NCBI GenBank assembly: GCA_900764105.1
Contig: CAAFMS010000028.1
Span: forward strand, 1-64,000
Reading direction: 5' to 3'
From: Clostridia bacterium
GTDB lineage: Bacteria; Bacillota; Clostridia; Christensenellales; Borkfalkiaceae
Length of the DNA: 64,000 bases
The number at the start of each line of letters is the position of its first letter. The first letter of the stretch is position 1. Position numbers and translations under genes: made by a program. Below the pieces are notes generated by a model. It was not told the origin of the DNA, ran no database searches, and saw nothing but the letters and a program-made list of their open reading frames with translations. Shown here piece by piece: positions 26,158 to 34,978 of the stretch.

Positions 26158-27093
26158 CTAAATTCTCTTACCGCTCGCCGCGCTCTGATAAGTAACCCAA
26201 TACCCGTCGCGTTTCAAGGCGAACGGCGAGGACGGAATAAACGAGCAGTAACCTTTAAACTCGCTCGGCTTCTCCCCGTACCTGCCCGGCGCGCCGTAAC
26301 AGATATACTCGGGAATTTTTCCGTCGTAGATTATCCCGACAACGTAGTGTTTCTCGCCGTCGTAAGAAACCCTTACCCACCTGCTTTCGGCGACCATTTC
26401 GCAAAGACTCTTTTCTTCGGGAAAATCTCTGAATAACCCCTCTATACGACTTCTGATTTTCTCATAATAGAAACCGCCCGTTCCCGTTTCATTTTCAAAA
26501 GTTTCAAAGCGGTCGCTTTCTTTTTCTTTGCAATGTTCCTCCTTGCCGAAAGTTCGGACATTTTCATTCTCTTTTTTATCATCTTCTTCCCCTTTATTTT
26601 TTTCAAACTCGAAATAATTTTCGCTCGCAATCATTTCGTCGTCGTACACGTTTCTTTGTCTTTGCTCTTGATTTTCCGTCTCGCTTCGAAGCCCCTCTCT
26701 CTTCTCCGAGAGATCATCCTCTTTAACGAGCAAACGTTTCTTCGCATATTTTTCCACCTCCGTTTTTGACATTCCTTTACCGATAAAACGCCCGTATAAG
26801 TCGATTATCACGTTGTTTTCCTTTACAATAACTACCGCCGCGGAAGCGGGAATACCATAAGTTCCGATAAAAATTTCCGCCCCGTCGCAACTTTTCAAGG
26901 GAAAAAACTCGTCTGTCGTTCCCTCGATAAAAAGGTATACCGCAACGTTCTTTCCGACGTTAAGCCCCACCGCGGAAAGGCAGGCAAGGGAGCCTTTCAC
27001 CGTTTTTTTTATCCGTAAAACGCCCCTTTTCGAGCCGTCCGTATCGTTCTCGCTTTCGGGTTTTAACAGTATTGCAACGCTATTATCGTTCAT
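26158..27093 (-). CDS. Two-domain protein of unknown function
   Basis: A 311-residue soluble protein. Residues 1-115 or so form a compact domain (RGVLRIKKTVKGSLACLSAV...FIGTYGIPASAAVVIV). A charged low-complexity linker (about 120-200, rich in Glu, Lys and Asn) follows. The C-terminal part, about 205-311, has RWVRVSYDGEKHYVVGIIYDG, PEYICYGAPGRYGE and GYWVTYQSAASG. The C-terminal module looks like one seen in other uncharacterised clostridial proteins, but I cannot name it. GGAGG precedes the ATG. It is monocistronic, divergent from pyrR. No signal peptide is present. Confidence 0.7.
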   Translation of the reverse strand: MNDNSVAILLKPESENDTDGSKRGVLRIKKTVKGSLACLSAVGLNVGKNVAVYLFIEGTTDEFFPLKSCDGAEIFIGTYGIPASAAVVIVKENNVIIDLYGRFIGKGMSKTEVEKYAKKRLLVKEDDLSEKREGLRSETENQEQRQRNVYDDEMIASENYFEFEKNKGEEDDKKENENVRTFGKEEHCKEKESDRFETFENETGTGGFYYEKIRSRIEGLFRDFPEEKSLCEMVAESRWVRVSYDGEKHYVVGIIYDGKIPEYICYGAPGRYGEKPSEFKGYCSFIPSSPFALKRDGYWVTYQSAASGKRI

Positions 27094-27211
27094 ATCGTCC
27101 TCCGACGCGGCGATTTTCTCGTCCGTCTCTATTATATATTATGTAAATAGGCAAAAAATGACAAAATATAGTCGAAAAGTGTTTTTTTTGGCGAGTTTAT
27201 TCGTTATAAAA

Positions 27212-27240
27212 TTGACTAAACGGGTTTTTTGTGCTATAAT
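27212..27240 (+). promoter_or_regulatory. Leaderless sigma-A promoter of pyrR
   Basis: TTGACT, a 17-base spacer and TATAAT, then exactly 6 bases (ttcact) to the pyrR ATG. No Shine-Dalgarno site fits. Confidence 0.85.
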
Positions 27241-27246
27241 TTCACT

Positions 27247-27771
27247 ATGAAACTGAAAAACTTGTTATTTGACGAAACGGCGGTAAAAAGAGCGCTTACG
27301 AGGCTTTCTTACGAAATATTCGAGAGGGCTAACAACATAGAAAACACGGTGCTTGTCGGAATAAAGACGAGGGGCGTGCCGATTGCGGAAATTATCAGCG
27401 AGAACCTTGCGAAAAACTCGGGGGTTAAAGTACCCGTTTTAGAACTCGACATCACCCATTACAGAGACGACGTAAAGCGGGAAATCGAAGTACAGGATAC
27501 TCTAAAACGCTCGGACGTCGAAGGGAAAGACGTAATACTCGTAGACGACGTTTTGTTCACGGGCAGGACGACGAGGGCGGCTATCGACGCGGTATTTTCG
27601 GCAGGCAGGGCGAGCAGTATAAAACTCGCCGTGCTTGTAGACAGAGGACACAGAGAACTGCCGATAAGAGCGGACTTCGTAGGCAAAAACGTGCCGTCGT
27701 CGATGAGGGAAAAAATTATAGTAAAACTCGAGCCGACGGACGACGAAACGAGCGTCGGAATTTACGAATAA
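27247..27771 (+). CDS. pyrR: PyrR bifunctional regulator/uracil phosphoribosyltransferase
   Basis: A 174-residue type I phosphoribosyltransferase. The PRPP-binding loop is VILVDDVLFTGRTTRAA near residue 95, and TRGVPIAEII, DITHYRDD and the C-terminal RGHRELPIRADFVGKNVPSS complete the PyrR pattern. PyrR binds pyr mRNA in a UMP-dependent way and causes attenuation; it also has weak UPRT activity. Here it stands alone, with no pyr operon genes behind it, and a strong terminator follows directly. It would therefore act in trans on pyr leaders elsewhere. The predicted mRNA starts at the ATG, so pyrR itself is not controlled by its own leader. Confidence 0.95.
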   Translation: MKLKNLLFDETAVKRALTRLSYEIFERANNIENTVLVGIKTRGVPIAEIISENLAKNSGVKVPVLELDITHYRDDVKREIEVQDTLKRSDVEGKDVILVDDVLFTGRTTRAAIDAVFSAGRASSIKLAVLVDRGHRELPIRADFVGKNVPSSMREKIIVKLEPTDDETSVGIYE

Positions 27772-27784
27772 CCGTTAAAACACA

Positions 27785-27830
27785 CGCCGAAATTTCTATT
27801 TGCAAATAGGAATTTCGGCGTTTTATTTTT
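27785..27830. terminator. Bidirectional terminator between pyrR and spoIVFB
   Basis: A long stem CGCCGAAATTTCTATTTG/CAAATAGGAATTTCGGCG with one internal mismatch, followed by TTTTATTTTT on the plus strand. It serves both converging genes. Confidence 0.85.
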
Positions 27831-27833
27831 ACT

Positions 27834-28664
27834 TCACGCAATCTTTTCGTCGAGCCTTTTCGTCGTTAAATAGTCGGATAACTCGGCGGGGTCTACCACT
27901 TTTTTTAACTTTCCGTTCGCGTCGTAGACGTATACCCTGTATAAATACCCGTCTTTGAGTAAGCGATAAACTTTTCTCACCGTGAGACAATCGCTTACTG
28001 CAAGTTCTTTTATCTCCCTCGACTTTTTAACGTTCGAGCAGGACAACGCGTCGAATATTCTGACGTAAGCGTCCGCAGAATTTTTATCTAAAACCCCGAG
28101 CAATACGAACAACGAGAAAAACAACAGCGAAAAATTAACTTTTACAAAGCAGGAATAAACAAAAAGTCCGACGAGAGTTCCCGACAAGACAATTCCGAGG
28201 ATTTTTGCGATTTTAACGGCTTTTACTCTGCCCGTTTTAAGCGACAGAAGTGACAAAAGCAGCCTGCCGCCGTCGAGCGGAAACGCAGGGATAAGATTTA
28301 CAAACGCAAGAGCGAAATTCGCCTGCGCCGCGAGCGAGGTATACGGATAGGTTTCGGGAAAGAGCCACCAGAGGGCGAGTATCATAAGTCCCAACAAAAA
28401 ATTCGTACAAGGTCCCGCAATCACCACGGCGATTTCCTCCTTTACGCTCATACCCGTCATATCGCCCGAAACCATTGCTCCATAAGGCATCAAAGTGACG
28501 TTTTTCAACTTATAGCCCAACTTTTCAGCCATAAGCGAGTGTCCGCACTCGTGAATACAAGCGCACAAAGTATAGGATAAAAAAGAAAATACTTTGCCCG
28601 TAAAGGCAAAGTATATCCCGAAAATAATAAATAGCGGATGAATCTTAAAGGTCAACTTTCCCAT
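27834..28664 (-). CDS. spoIVFB: SpoIVFB-like site-2 (M50) membrane metalloprotease
   Basis: An intramembrane zinc protease, about 276 residues. The HExxH motif is CIHECGHSLM with His38, Glu39 and His42 inside a membrane helix, and the second ligand motif is AFPLDGGRLL near residue 135. Five or six membrane helices are followed by a short C-terminal CBS-like segment (ELAVSDCLTVRKVYRLLKDG). In sporulating Firmicutes SpoIVFB cleaves pro-sigma-K in the outer forespore membrane. The start at 28664 lies 12 bases inside the upstream SpoIVFA-like gene, so the two are coupled. Identity is supported by that partner. Confidence 0.85.
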   Translation of the reverse strand: MGKLTFKIHPLFIIFGIYFAFTGKVFSFLSYTLCACIHECGHSLMAEKLGYKLKNVTLMPYGAMVSGDMTGMSVKEEIAVVIAGPCTNFLLGLMILALWWLFPETYPYTSLAAQANFALAFVNLIPAFPLDGGRLLLSLLSLKTGRVKAVKIAKILGIVLSGTLVGLFVYSCFVKVNFSLLFFSLFVLLGVLDKNSADAYVRIFDALSCSNVKKSREIKELAVSDCLTVRKVYRLLKDGYLYRVYVYDANGKLKKVVDPAELSDYLTTKRLDEKIA

Positions 28665-29362
28665 ACGATAGAGCCGCCTTCGACCGCGTAATTCGTCACG
28701 AGAACGTCCTTGTTGTACATGCTGACTTTCGCGTCGCCGCCGTTCACATAGCACACGGGAACGTACTTAAAGACGTCGTCGCCCTGATCGGCGTAAACGA
28801 AATCGACGCCCGAAATAACAGTTTTGAAAACGTCGCTGTGCTTTAAAGTTATAGTATATTTACCGTCCTCTTCGACGACCGAAGCGACTTTTCCGTCGCA
28901 GACGGGATAAAGCGAACCTTTGCCGCTGAACACCATCACGCCTTTATCGAGCGTGACTTCCATTTCGCCCGACGGCGACTGAGCGTTGAAATTTACGTTC
29001 GTTCTCGTGTCCGTCTGAACGGTCTGACCGTCTCCGAACGCCGACTTAAAAAGTCTGTTCATACCGCTGTTTTCCCAGAAAATGTTGGTAAGAAGAATAG
29101 TGACGGCTAGCAAAAATACCGCCACGCCCTCGGCGTAAACGACGTCAAATCTGAACTTTTTCTTTTTTTCGCCGTTGCTTCTGACGGGAATATCCGTCCC
29201 GAACTCGCCGAATTCAGCGTTAGCAACCTCGGGTTCGTTGACTTTTTTAATTACGTCGTCTTTAAGTTCCTTTTTTTTGCGAGTTTTTTTCGGTTTAACG
29301 TAAACGTCGCAGGACGAGACCTCCATACCGAGCATTTCCGCGTATTCCATTCCGTCTTTCAT
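28652..29362 (-). CDS. spoIVFA: SpoIVFA-like membrane protein with degenerate M23 domain
   Basis: A 236-residue bitopic protein. A charged cytoplasmic N-terminus (KKTRKKKELKDD) leads to one membrane helix near residues 80-95 (AEGVAVFLLAVTILLTNIFW), followed by a C-terminal domain resembling a LytM/M23 fold without the zinc ligands (PVCDGKVASVVEEDGKYTITLKH). This is the layout of SpoIVFA, which holds SpoIVFB inactive until the SpoIVB signal. It directly precedes and overlaps spoIVFB. A CATAGTAT hexamer about 60 bases upstream faintly resembles a sigma-E -10, but I cannot confirm a -35. Confidence 0.75.
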   Translation of the reverse strand: MKDGMEYAEMLGMEVSSCDVYVKPKKTRKKKELKDDVIKKVNEPEVANAEFGEFGTDIPVRSNGEKKKKFRFDVVYAEGVAVFLLAVTILLTNIFWENSGMNRLFKSAFGDGQTVQTDTRTNVNFNAQSPSGEMEVTLDKGVMVFSGKGSLYPVCDGKVASVVEEDGKYTITLKHSDVFKTVISGVDFVYADQGDDVFKYVPVCYVNGGDAKVSMYNKDVLVTNYAVEGGSIVWES

Positions 29363-29647
29363 ACTATCTAAAACTACCTCCCGTCAAGAGCCGTTATCTA
29401 TCGCTCTTTTCCATTCTGATATATACTATGGGAAAGCGGCTTTGTTTAGAACGAAAACGCGAACTATCCTTAAAAATTTTGTCGAAAAAAAATGCCCTAA
29501 ACCCGATGAAGACAACGACCTACCTTATTGGTAAATCTGACTTTTTTTAGACCATAACAACTCTAAAGAAGTACACGACGCACGCCACTCTAACAGTCAA
29601 TATCAGCCCCTATATACAATGGGCAAAATTCTTAAAAAGTTCTTAAA
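29363..29647. other. Intergenic region, no gene
   Basis: Lies between the helicase stop and the spoIVFA start, on the same strand. It contains the candidate sigma-E-like -10 at 29423-29430 and no repeat of the families seen elsewhere. I found no clear terminator for the helicase operon. Confidence 0.4.
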
Positions 29648-32362
29648 TCAGTTGACAGCCAGCATACTCGTAATCTTTTCTTTACATTCGATTGCCGTTG
29701 TTGAAAGTCGAAGTACTTTTACACCCGCCGCCGCCAGCAAACGATCCTTTCTTCTGTCGCGCACGGCTTGCACTTCCTCCTTATGTTGACTTCCGTCAAC
29801 CTCTACCACCATTTCGATTTCCTTGTTCAATTTGTTGTATATAAGAAAATCGCAATGAGTATTTATATTGGAAACAAATTTTATATCTTCCGCATCGCTG
29901 AGCGAAGTGGTTTTTATAACGTATTTCAAAGGGTAATTGAATTTGTACCCGAGCGTTCCGTATTCCCCGCTTCGGCAAATCTCATCTATCACAGTCGCAA
30001 TTATATTTTCGCTTGCAAAAGAAGATATATTCAAAAGTTCTTTCTTTGTTTTTTCAAGTATAGGCGCGTAATCGTCATACATCAGGTCAAACACGGAAAA
30101 TACATTGGTTTTCAATTTTTTCGTTTCACTACAATAATATTCGTAATATTTGGATAAATCTCTCAGTATAGAACCTTCCTGCCCGAGAACTTCTTCGCTC
30201 GCAAGAATATACAGTCTCTTTTTCGCCCGCGATATTGCGACGTTTATAAGATTAGGATTGTTCAAAAAGTCAACCTGTTCTTCGTCCTCATAAAATTTAA
30301 TTTTATTAGCGACCGTAGACAATATAATATAATCCTTCTCTTTTCCTTGAAATTTATGTATTGTATCGATTACATAGCCGCTATCGCCGAATCGTTCGTT
30401 TAATAAAGCAATCTGGTTATTATACGGCGCAATAATTCCGGTTTTATCCGCGGGTAACTCTTTTATAATCTCTTTTTCGATAATATCGACTTCCCTCTCG
30501 TTGGACCTGTTCCGCTCAAAGTGAGAGCCATGAGTAATAATCGTTACGCCGTTTCTTTCGATATGAGGCGTGCGAATTACCAGTTCGCCGTTGTAGAATC
30601 TTTTATTGCAAAAACCTATAATCTGAGGATCGCACCTATAATGTTCGTTCAACAACGTCGAAACGATATTTTTCTCTTTCTTCAACACACAATGTAATAC
30701 ACTGTTTTTAGCGTAATCAAAGTATTCCGGTAACTTGTATTCAGCAAAAATATCGTTTAGAGTAGGAAGCAACTGAGATTTTACAACGTGGGGTAACTGT
30801 TTTTCATCTCCCACCAAAACAACTTTTTTTGCCGCTGAAAACGCTATTGCGGCGCTTATGAGGTCGACCTGACTAGACTCGTCGATAATAACGCAGTCAT
30901 ATAAAAAATCATCTCCGGAACAATTCCTTATCGCGTGAGTCGTGCTATATACAATAGGGTATCTTTTCACAAAATCCTCGAAACGCGACTTATAATCCTT
31001 GGCAGAAAACCTAGTTTCTTTTAACTCTTTATATCTTTCTTGCAAACAAGATACAAAAATATTCATCGATAATTCTTTCTGCTCTTTAAGTAAGTCGTTC
31101 AAATCGTTTGATTCTATAAATTCCTGTTTCTTGCTCTTTTCGCTATCAAGCTCTGAAATTTTAACGCCGTAATACCTATTTTTTAAATATTCTACCGAAT
31201 CTTCTCTGTTCAATGCAATTTCTTTTAGTTTTATTATTCCAAATCTAAATAAAAATCTCGCCCTGTTGAAAAATTTCGTTATTCTGTCTTCAGGTAAAGT
31301 TTCCAAGATAGATGCCAAGGCTAAAAGTTTCGCACTAGTGTATTTTTTGTTTACCAAAACTTTTGGTTCTACCTTTTTTTTCACCTCATACTCAGCGTCG
31401 TTTATCTCTTTTTCAACTTCTAATTCCAAAATCGATTGCTCAATTTTAGCAATATCGAAACTATATTTTAAATACAATTCCGCACCCTCGTTTGTTTCTT
31501 TCAAGCGACGCTCGCTACAATCAGCATCAATCTTTTTAATTTGCGGGATCTCTTCGTAAGGAGTTTCAAAAAACATTTTCACATTGTCAGATTTCCCTAA
31601 AAAGGCATTCAAATAATTAAAACCGGTGGACTCAAATTTATCTTTGACGTTTCGCGTTGCCTCGTTGTTTCCGGAAACTACTGCAACACTACCTCCTCTT
31701 GCAACGTAATTTGCCACTATATTGCGAATTGTTTCCGTTTTCCCTGTTCCCGGAGGTCCTTGTATTATCGATAAATCTTCTTCAACAGCCCTCCTCACCG
31801 CAATTCTCTGAGATGAATTTGTATCAAAAGGAAAAATTAAAGTTTTCTTACACTCCCTGCTTTTTAGTTTTCCCCGCAAAAATTTTCCAAGAACAGAATT
31901 TTCTAAAACAGTTAAATTGTTCAATTGACTCAATAAAAAATTATACCCGTCTTCCGTAGGCATTAGTCCGGCAACTTCTTTTAGATAATTTATAAACTCT
32001 TTAACTTCTCTCGTTTCGGTTATATCGGCTACTATTTTAATATTATCTTTTTTAACCAACCTTGTTGATTTTTCACTATAAAAAAGTTTTATATAGGGAC
32101 CAAAAATAATTACTGCCGACAATCCGTATATCGGTTTTTTGTTACAATAGAATATTTTATCATTAGTGTCTATAGTTTGAGGATATCTATATATTTTAAT
32201 ACCCTTCCAACTTTTGCTATAAAAATTATCATTCCCAAAGTATTTAATTCTGCACGCATTACTCTGCTCTTCAAACCATTGAACTCGTTTGGTAACGTCT
32301 TCCCATTCGCTTTCCCCATCATTTCTCTGAATTATAAGTACTTTTTTCTCGTCTATTATCAC
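29648..32362 (-). CDS. Upf1-like SF1 helicase with C-terminal endonuclease-like domain
   Basis: A 904-residue protein. An N-terminal region of about 190 residues precedes a superfamily 1B (Dna2/Upf1-type) motor: Walker A IIQGPPGTGKTET near 200, motif II VIIDESSQVD near 494, VLVGDEKQLPHVV, motif V TIHKFQGKEKDYIILS and motif VI NVAISRAKKRLYIL. The C-terminal 100 residues carry DFLIYNKL...EMVVEVDGSQHKEE...RRKDRLLAAAGVKVLRL, a DUF2726/PD-(D/E)XK-like nuclease pattern. The start is GTG with AGAGGGG upstream. It is second in an operon 31 bases behind an RNase III-domain gene. The region is visibly A+T-richer than its neighbours, suggesting acquisition. Nucleic-acid processing or phage defence is inferred, not shown. 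Confidence 0.85.
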   Translation of the reverse strand: MIIDEKKVLIIQRNDGESEWEDVTKRVQWFEEQSNACRIKYFGNDNFYSKSWKGIKIYRYPQTIDTNDKIFYCNKKPIYGLSAVIIFGPYIKLFYSEKSTRLVKKDNIKIVADITETREVKEFINYLKEVAGLMPTEDGYNFLLSQLNNLTVLENSVLGKFLRGKLKSRECKKTLIFPFDTNSSQRIAVRRAVEEDLSIIQGPPGTGKTETIRNIVANYVARGGSVAVVSGNNEATRNVKDKFESTGFNYLNAFLGKSDNVKMFFETPYEEIPQIKKIDADCSERRLKETNEGAELYLKYSFDIAKIEQSILELEVEKEINDAEYEVKKKVEPKVLVNKKYTSAKLLALASILETLPEDRITKFFNRARFLFRFGIIKLKEIALNREDSVEYLKNRYYGVKISELDSEKSKKQEFIESNDLNDLLKEQKELSMNIFVSCLQERYKELKETRFSAKDYKSRFEDFVKRYPIVYSTTHAIRNCSGDDFLYDCVIIDESSQVDLISAAIAFSAAKKVVLVGDEKQLPHVVKSQLLPTLNDIFAEYKLPEYFDYAKNSVLHCVLKKEKNIVSTLLNEHYRCDPQIIGFCNKRFYNGELVIRTPHIERNGVTIITHGSHFERNRSNEREVDIIEKEIIKELPADKTGIIAPYNNQIALLNERFGDSGYVIDTIHKFQGKEKDYIILSTVANKIKFYEDEEQVDFLNNPNLINVAISRAKKRLYILASEEVLGQEGSILRDLSKYYEYYCSETKKLKTNVFSVFDLMYDDYAPILEKTKKELLNISSFASENIIATVIDEICRSGEYGTLGYKFNYPLKYVIKTTSLSDAEDIKFVSNINTHCDFLIYNKLNKEIEMVVEVDGSQHKEEVQAVRDRRKDRLLAAAGVKVLRLSTTAIECKEKITSMLAVN

Positions 32363-32393
32363 AGGTCCCCTCTCTATAAAATTATTTTGTCGT

Positions 32394-32912
32394 TTATTTT
32401 TTATATTTTTCCAATCGCGGTAAAAGCCAGGTTAATATCCATTTTTTGACGTCGTTGAATCCACGATCTTTGAAAATAGCCCCCACAATCGCTTCAATAT
32501 ACGGGTCGTGAGCCTTATGTACAACTTGTTTATGTTGTGGCGGATTATCCGATTGAAAATATGCTTCATTATAAGCGTATCCCATCAAGTCCTCTTCTTT
32601 TGTTATTTTATGAAAAATCTTATTATTTTCAAGTTCGCTTTTTTTTATTGTGATTGCTCCCTTTGTTTTTACTCCTTGTTCATATAAATGGTCGGCAATA
32701 ACGACTTTTAGTACAGCATCTCCTACAGTTGCCAATCCTTCGTTTGCATATTCTTTATGTTTTTCCCCTCCCTCTTTACATGGAATTTTTACCGAATTCA
32801 TTGCCAAAGCAAGCAACTCTTCATCATTGAATTGATAGTCGATTTTTTCTTGTAACTCACGCATTTTATCGCATATTTTCGATTTATCCATTTTATCCGC
32901 AATATTCTCCAT
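32394..32912 (-). CDS. Stand-alone RNase III-domain protein
   Basis: A 172-residue protein with a ribonuclease III catalytic fold and no double-stranded-RNA-binding domain. The signature box is ANEGLATVGDAVLKVVIADHLY (canonical NERLEFLGDS), with Glu58 and Asp65 in the metal positions. The second box is DPYIEAIVGAIFKDRGF, giving Glu140, but the usual Asp three residues before it is replaced by Pro137, with Asp136 one place off. It is too divergent and long for Mini-III, and too short for housekeeping Rnc. The start at 32912 lacks a Shine-Dalgarno site; the predicted leader is under 10 bases. It forms an operon with the downstream helicase-nuclease. Confidence 0.75.
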   Translation of the reverse strand: MENIADKMDKSKICDKMRELQEKIDYQFNDEELLALAMNSVKIPCKEGGEKHKEYANEGLATVGDAVLKVVIADHLYEQGVKTKGAITIKKSELENNKIFHKITKEEDLMGYAYNEAYFQSDNPPQHKQVVHKAHDPYIEAIVGAIFKDRGFNDVKKWILTWLLPRLEKYKK

Positions 32913-32927
32913 AAACTCATTTTTTTC

Positions 32928-32956
32928 ATTATACCATATTTTGATATAATGTTCAA
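32928..32956 (-). promoter_or_regulatory. Sigma-A promoter of the RNase III-helicase operon
   Basis: TTGAAC, a 17-base spacer and TATAAT on the minus strand. An out-of-frame ATG lies 7 bases after the -10; the in-frame ATG of the RNase III gene is 15 bases after it. Confidence 0.8.
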
Positions 32957-33024
32957 TAGGTAACAAATAAAACAATAGAAACTTCGTATAACTTTGGCCG
33001 ATACGACAGGGACTCTCTCAACTC

Positions 33025-33054
33025 GAAAAAAACGACTGCCGAAACAGTCGCTTT
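33025..33054 (-). terminator. Terminator of uxaC
   Basis: GCGACTG pairs with CAGTCGT around TTTCGG, followed by a T-run on the minus strand. Confidence 0.85.
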
Positions 33055-33082
33055 TCAATATTACCTTTTCATTATTGTATAG

Positions 33083-34477
33083 TTACTCTTCAATTCCGAA
33101 GTAGTTTATCGCGTTGTTGTAACATACGTCTTTCACGACTTTGCCGACGAGGGCTAAATCGTTCGTCATTTCGCCGCTCTCTATCATCTGTCCGAAGTAG
33201 TTGCAAAGAATTCTGCGGAAGTAATGATGACGAGGATAGGAAAGGAACGAACGGCTGTCGGTGAGCATTCCGACGAACGCCCCGATATGCCCCGTTGCGG
33301 TCAGATCTTCAAGGTGTTTTTTCATCCCCGCCTTATTGTCGAGGAACCACCATGCGGGTCCGTACTGTATCTTTCCTCTCGCCTCGCTCGATTGAAAACA
33401 CCCGACAAGCGTCATTATTTCTGTATTCATCTTCGGGTTCAAATTGAAGATAATCGACTTCGGCAGGGACTTTTCGGTGTTTAACCTGTCGAAAAGCCTC
33501 GACAGATTTCTGATACTGTTGTCCTCGGAAATGCTGTCGTAACCGGTATCGAGTCCGAGTTTTTCAAGCATAACCGAATTGTTGTTACGCATCGCGCCTA
33601 TGTGAATTTCGGTCGCAAGACCCTCTTTCGCATACAACTTCATAAGGAAATAAGTGAGGTATCCCTTGAACGTTTCAGCCTCTTTTTCGGTAAGAGTTTC
33701 ACCATTCCTGCGTTTTAAAAACGCCTTCTCTGCTTCCGCTCTGTCGCCTATTTCATACACTTTTTCAACGGCGATGTCCGTCGCTTTCGTTCCGACTTCC
33801 TTAAACGCTTTAAGCCTATCGGCAAGGGCGGATTCGAGGTCGGAAAGACTTGCGATTTTATTCGTTTTCGCCTCTAAAAGTCCTATGAAGTCGTTGTATT
33901 TCGCCGCTTCGATATTCATTATCTTATCCGCTCTGAACGCGGGAATAACCTTGAAACCGTAGTTCTTTTCGGCGATTTTTACAAACGTATCGAGGTCGTC
34001 GAACACCTCGTTGGTCGTGAACACGCATTTTACGTTCGCCTGTTTTATAAGACTCGACGGCTTAACGTCGTTCAAGGCAATATAGTCGTTGCACCAGTTC
34101 CATATCGTCTCGGCGTTTTCCTCGTTTATTTCGAGTTCGCAGTTGAAAAATTCTTTAAGTTCGAGTTGCGACCAATGATAAAGAGGGTTGCCGAACGCCG
34201 TTCCGAGCGTCTTGCAATATGCGACGAATTTATCGTGATTAGATGCTTTTCCCGTTATAAGTTCCTCGTCCACGCCGTAATTACGCATAAGACGCCATTT
34301 ATAATGGTCTCCGCCGAGCCAGACCTCGAAAATATCCTTAAATCTCTCGTCGTTTAAAATTTGTTTTTCGGGAAGGTGACAATGATAATCGAATATCGGC
34401 ATATCCTTCGCGTATTCGTTATACAATTTCATTGCCGTTTTGTTTTCAAGCAAAAAATTGTCTTTTATATAACTCAT
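33083..34477 (-). CDS. uxaC: Glucuronate (uronate) isomerase
   Basis: Isomerises D-glucuronate to D-fructuronate and D-galacturonate to D-tagaturonate, the first step of hexuronate breakdown. About 464 residues, normal length. Recognised by the N-terminal metal motif FDYHCHLPEKQI, the LWLGGDHYKWRLMRNYGV segment, the AMRNNNSVML stretch and the C-terminal LTDSRSFLSYPRHHYFRRILC. The start at 34477 follows GAGGTG; the frame extends 13 codons further. It stands without uxuA, uxuB, kdgK or a transporter, and shares a promoter with the DUF1292 gene. The rest of the pathway must be encoded elsewhere. Confidence 0.95.
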   Translation of the reverse strand: MSYIKDNFLLENKTAMKLYNEYAKDMPIFDYHCHLPEKQILNDERFKDIFEVWLGGDHYKWRLMRNYGVDEELITGKASNHDKFVAYCKTLGTAFGNPLYHWSQLELKEFFNCELEINEENAETIWNWCNDYIALNDVKPSSLIKQANVKCVFTTNEVFDDLDTFVKIAEKNYGFKVIPAFRADKIMNIEAAKYNDFIGLLEAKTNKIASLSDLESALADRLKAFKEVGTKATDIAVEKVYEIGDRAEAEKAFLKRRNGETLTEKEAETFKGYLTYFLMKLYAKEGLATEIHIGAMRNNNSVMLEKLGLDTGYDSISEDNSIRNLSRLFDRLNTEKSLPKSIIFNLNPKMNTEIMTLVGCFQSSEARGKIQYGPAWWFLDNKAGMKKHLEDLTATGHIGAFVGMLTDSRSFLSYPRHHYFRRILCNYFGQMIESGEMTNDLALVGKVVKDVCYNNAINYFGIEE

Positions 34478-34496
34478 AAAACACCTCATAAAATCA

Positions 34497-34527
34497 TCGA
34501 TTATTGCGCGAAACACTCAATAATCGA
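34497..34527. promoter_or_regulatory. 10-bp palindrome between DUF1292 gene and uxaC
   Basis: TCGATTATTG pairs perfectly with CAATAATCGA across an 11-base loop, 20 bases upstream of uxaC. It could be an operator for a hexuronate regulator or an mRNA hairpin separating the two genes. Confidence 0.45.
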
Positions 34528-34546
34528 CTTATAGACTTATATTTAC

Positions 34547-34864
34547 TTAGTTTTCGTCCGAATTTTCTTTCTCTTCGTACATTTTGTTGTACTCGGCGAA
34601 AACGCCGTCTATTATGCGGTCGTCCGTAACGACGTCGAGTTTGGCGTCGCCCTCTTCGTTCTCCTCGACAGAAAATACGAGAGCCTCGTCGTCATCCATA
34701 CCCTCGAAAAGTTCGACGGGTTGAAGTATTGCGTAAAACTTGCCTTCGAAGTCTACGCCCGCTATCTGAGTGAAATCCACCTCTTCGCCGTCGGGCGTGG
34801 AAAGGGTTATAATCTCCTCGTCTTCCTCTTCTTCGTTCAAATTGTTTTCTTCGTATTCGTTCAT
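34547..34864 (-). CDS. DUF1292 family protein
   Basis: A 105-residue, very acidic protein. The domain is recognised by IITLSTPDGEEVDF, GKFYAILQPVE and EALVFSVEENEEGDAKLDVV, the pattern of Firmicute DUF1292 proteins (YrzB-like). Function is unknown. In Bacillus the family member sits beside yrrK and alaS, but here it is beside uxaC. AGGAG precedes the ATG. Its promoter overlaps the preceding terminator. Confidence 0.8.
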   Translation of the reverse strand: MNEYEENNLNEEEEDEEIITLSTPDGEEVDFTQIAGVDFEGKFYAILQPVELFEGMDDDEALVFSVEENEEGDAKLDVVTDDRIIDGVFAEYNKMYEEKENSDEN

Positions 34865-34912
34865 AGCGAATCTCCTCCGTTATCGGACGGTACGCCCGAT
34901 GCTTAGCCGTAA

Positions 34913-34936
34913 GTGATTGCGTCAAGCCGCAATCAC
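34913..34936 (-). other. Hairpin in the DUF1292 leader
   Basis: A perfect 9-bp stem, GTGATTGCG/CGCAATCAC, with a 6-base loop, located in the first 40 bases of the predicted transcript. Confidence 0.5.
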
Positions 34937-34949
34937 CCGAGGCTGAATA

Positions 34950-34978
34950 ATTATAACATAAAAAAGCGATTTTAGCAA
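34950..34978 (-). promoter_or_regulatory. Promoter of DUF1292-uxaC nested in a terminator
   Basis: TTGCTA, a 17-base spacer and TATAAT. The -35 lies in the loop and 3' arm of the terminator that ends the upstream parB-like gene. Confidence 0.65.
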
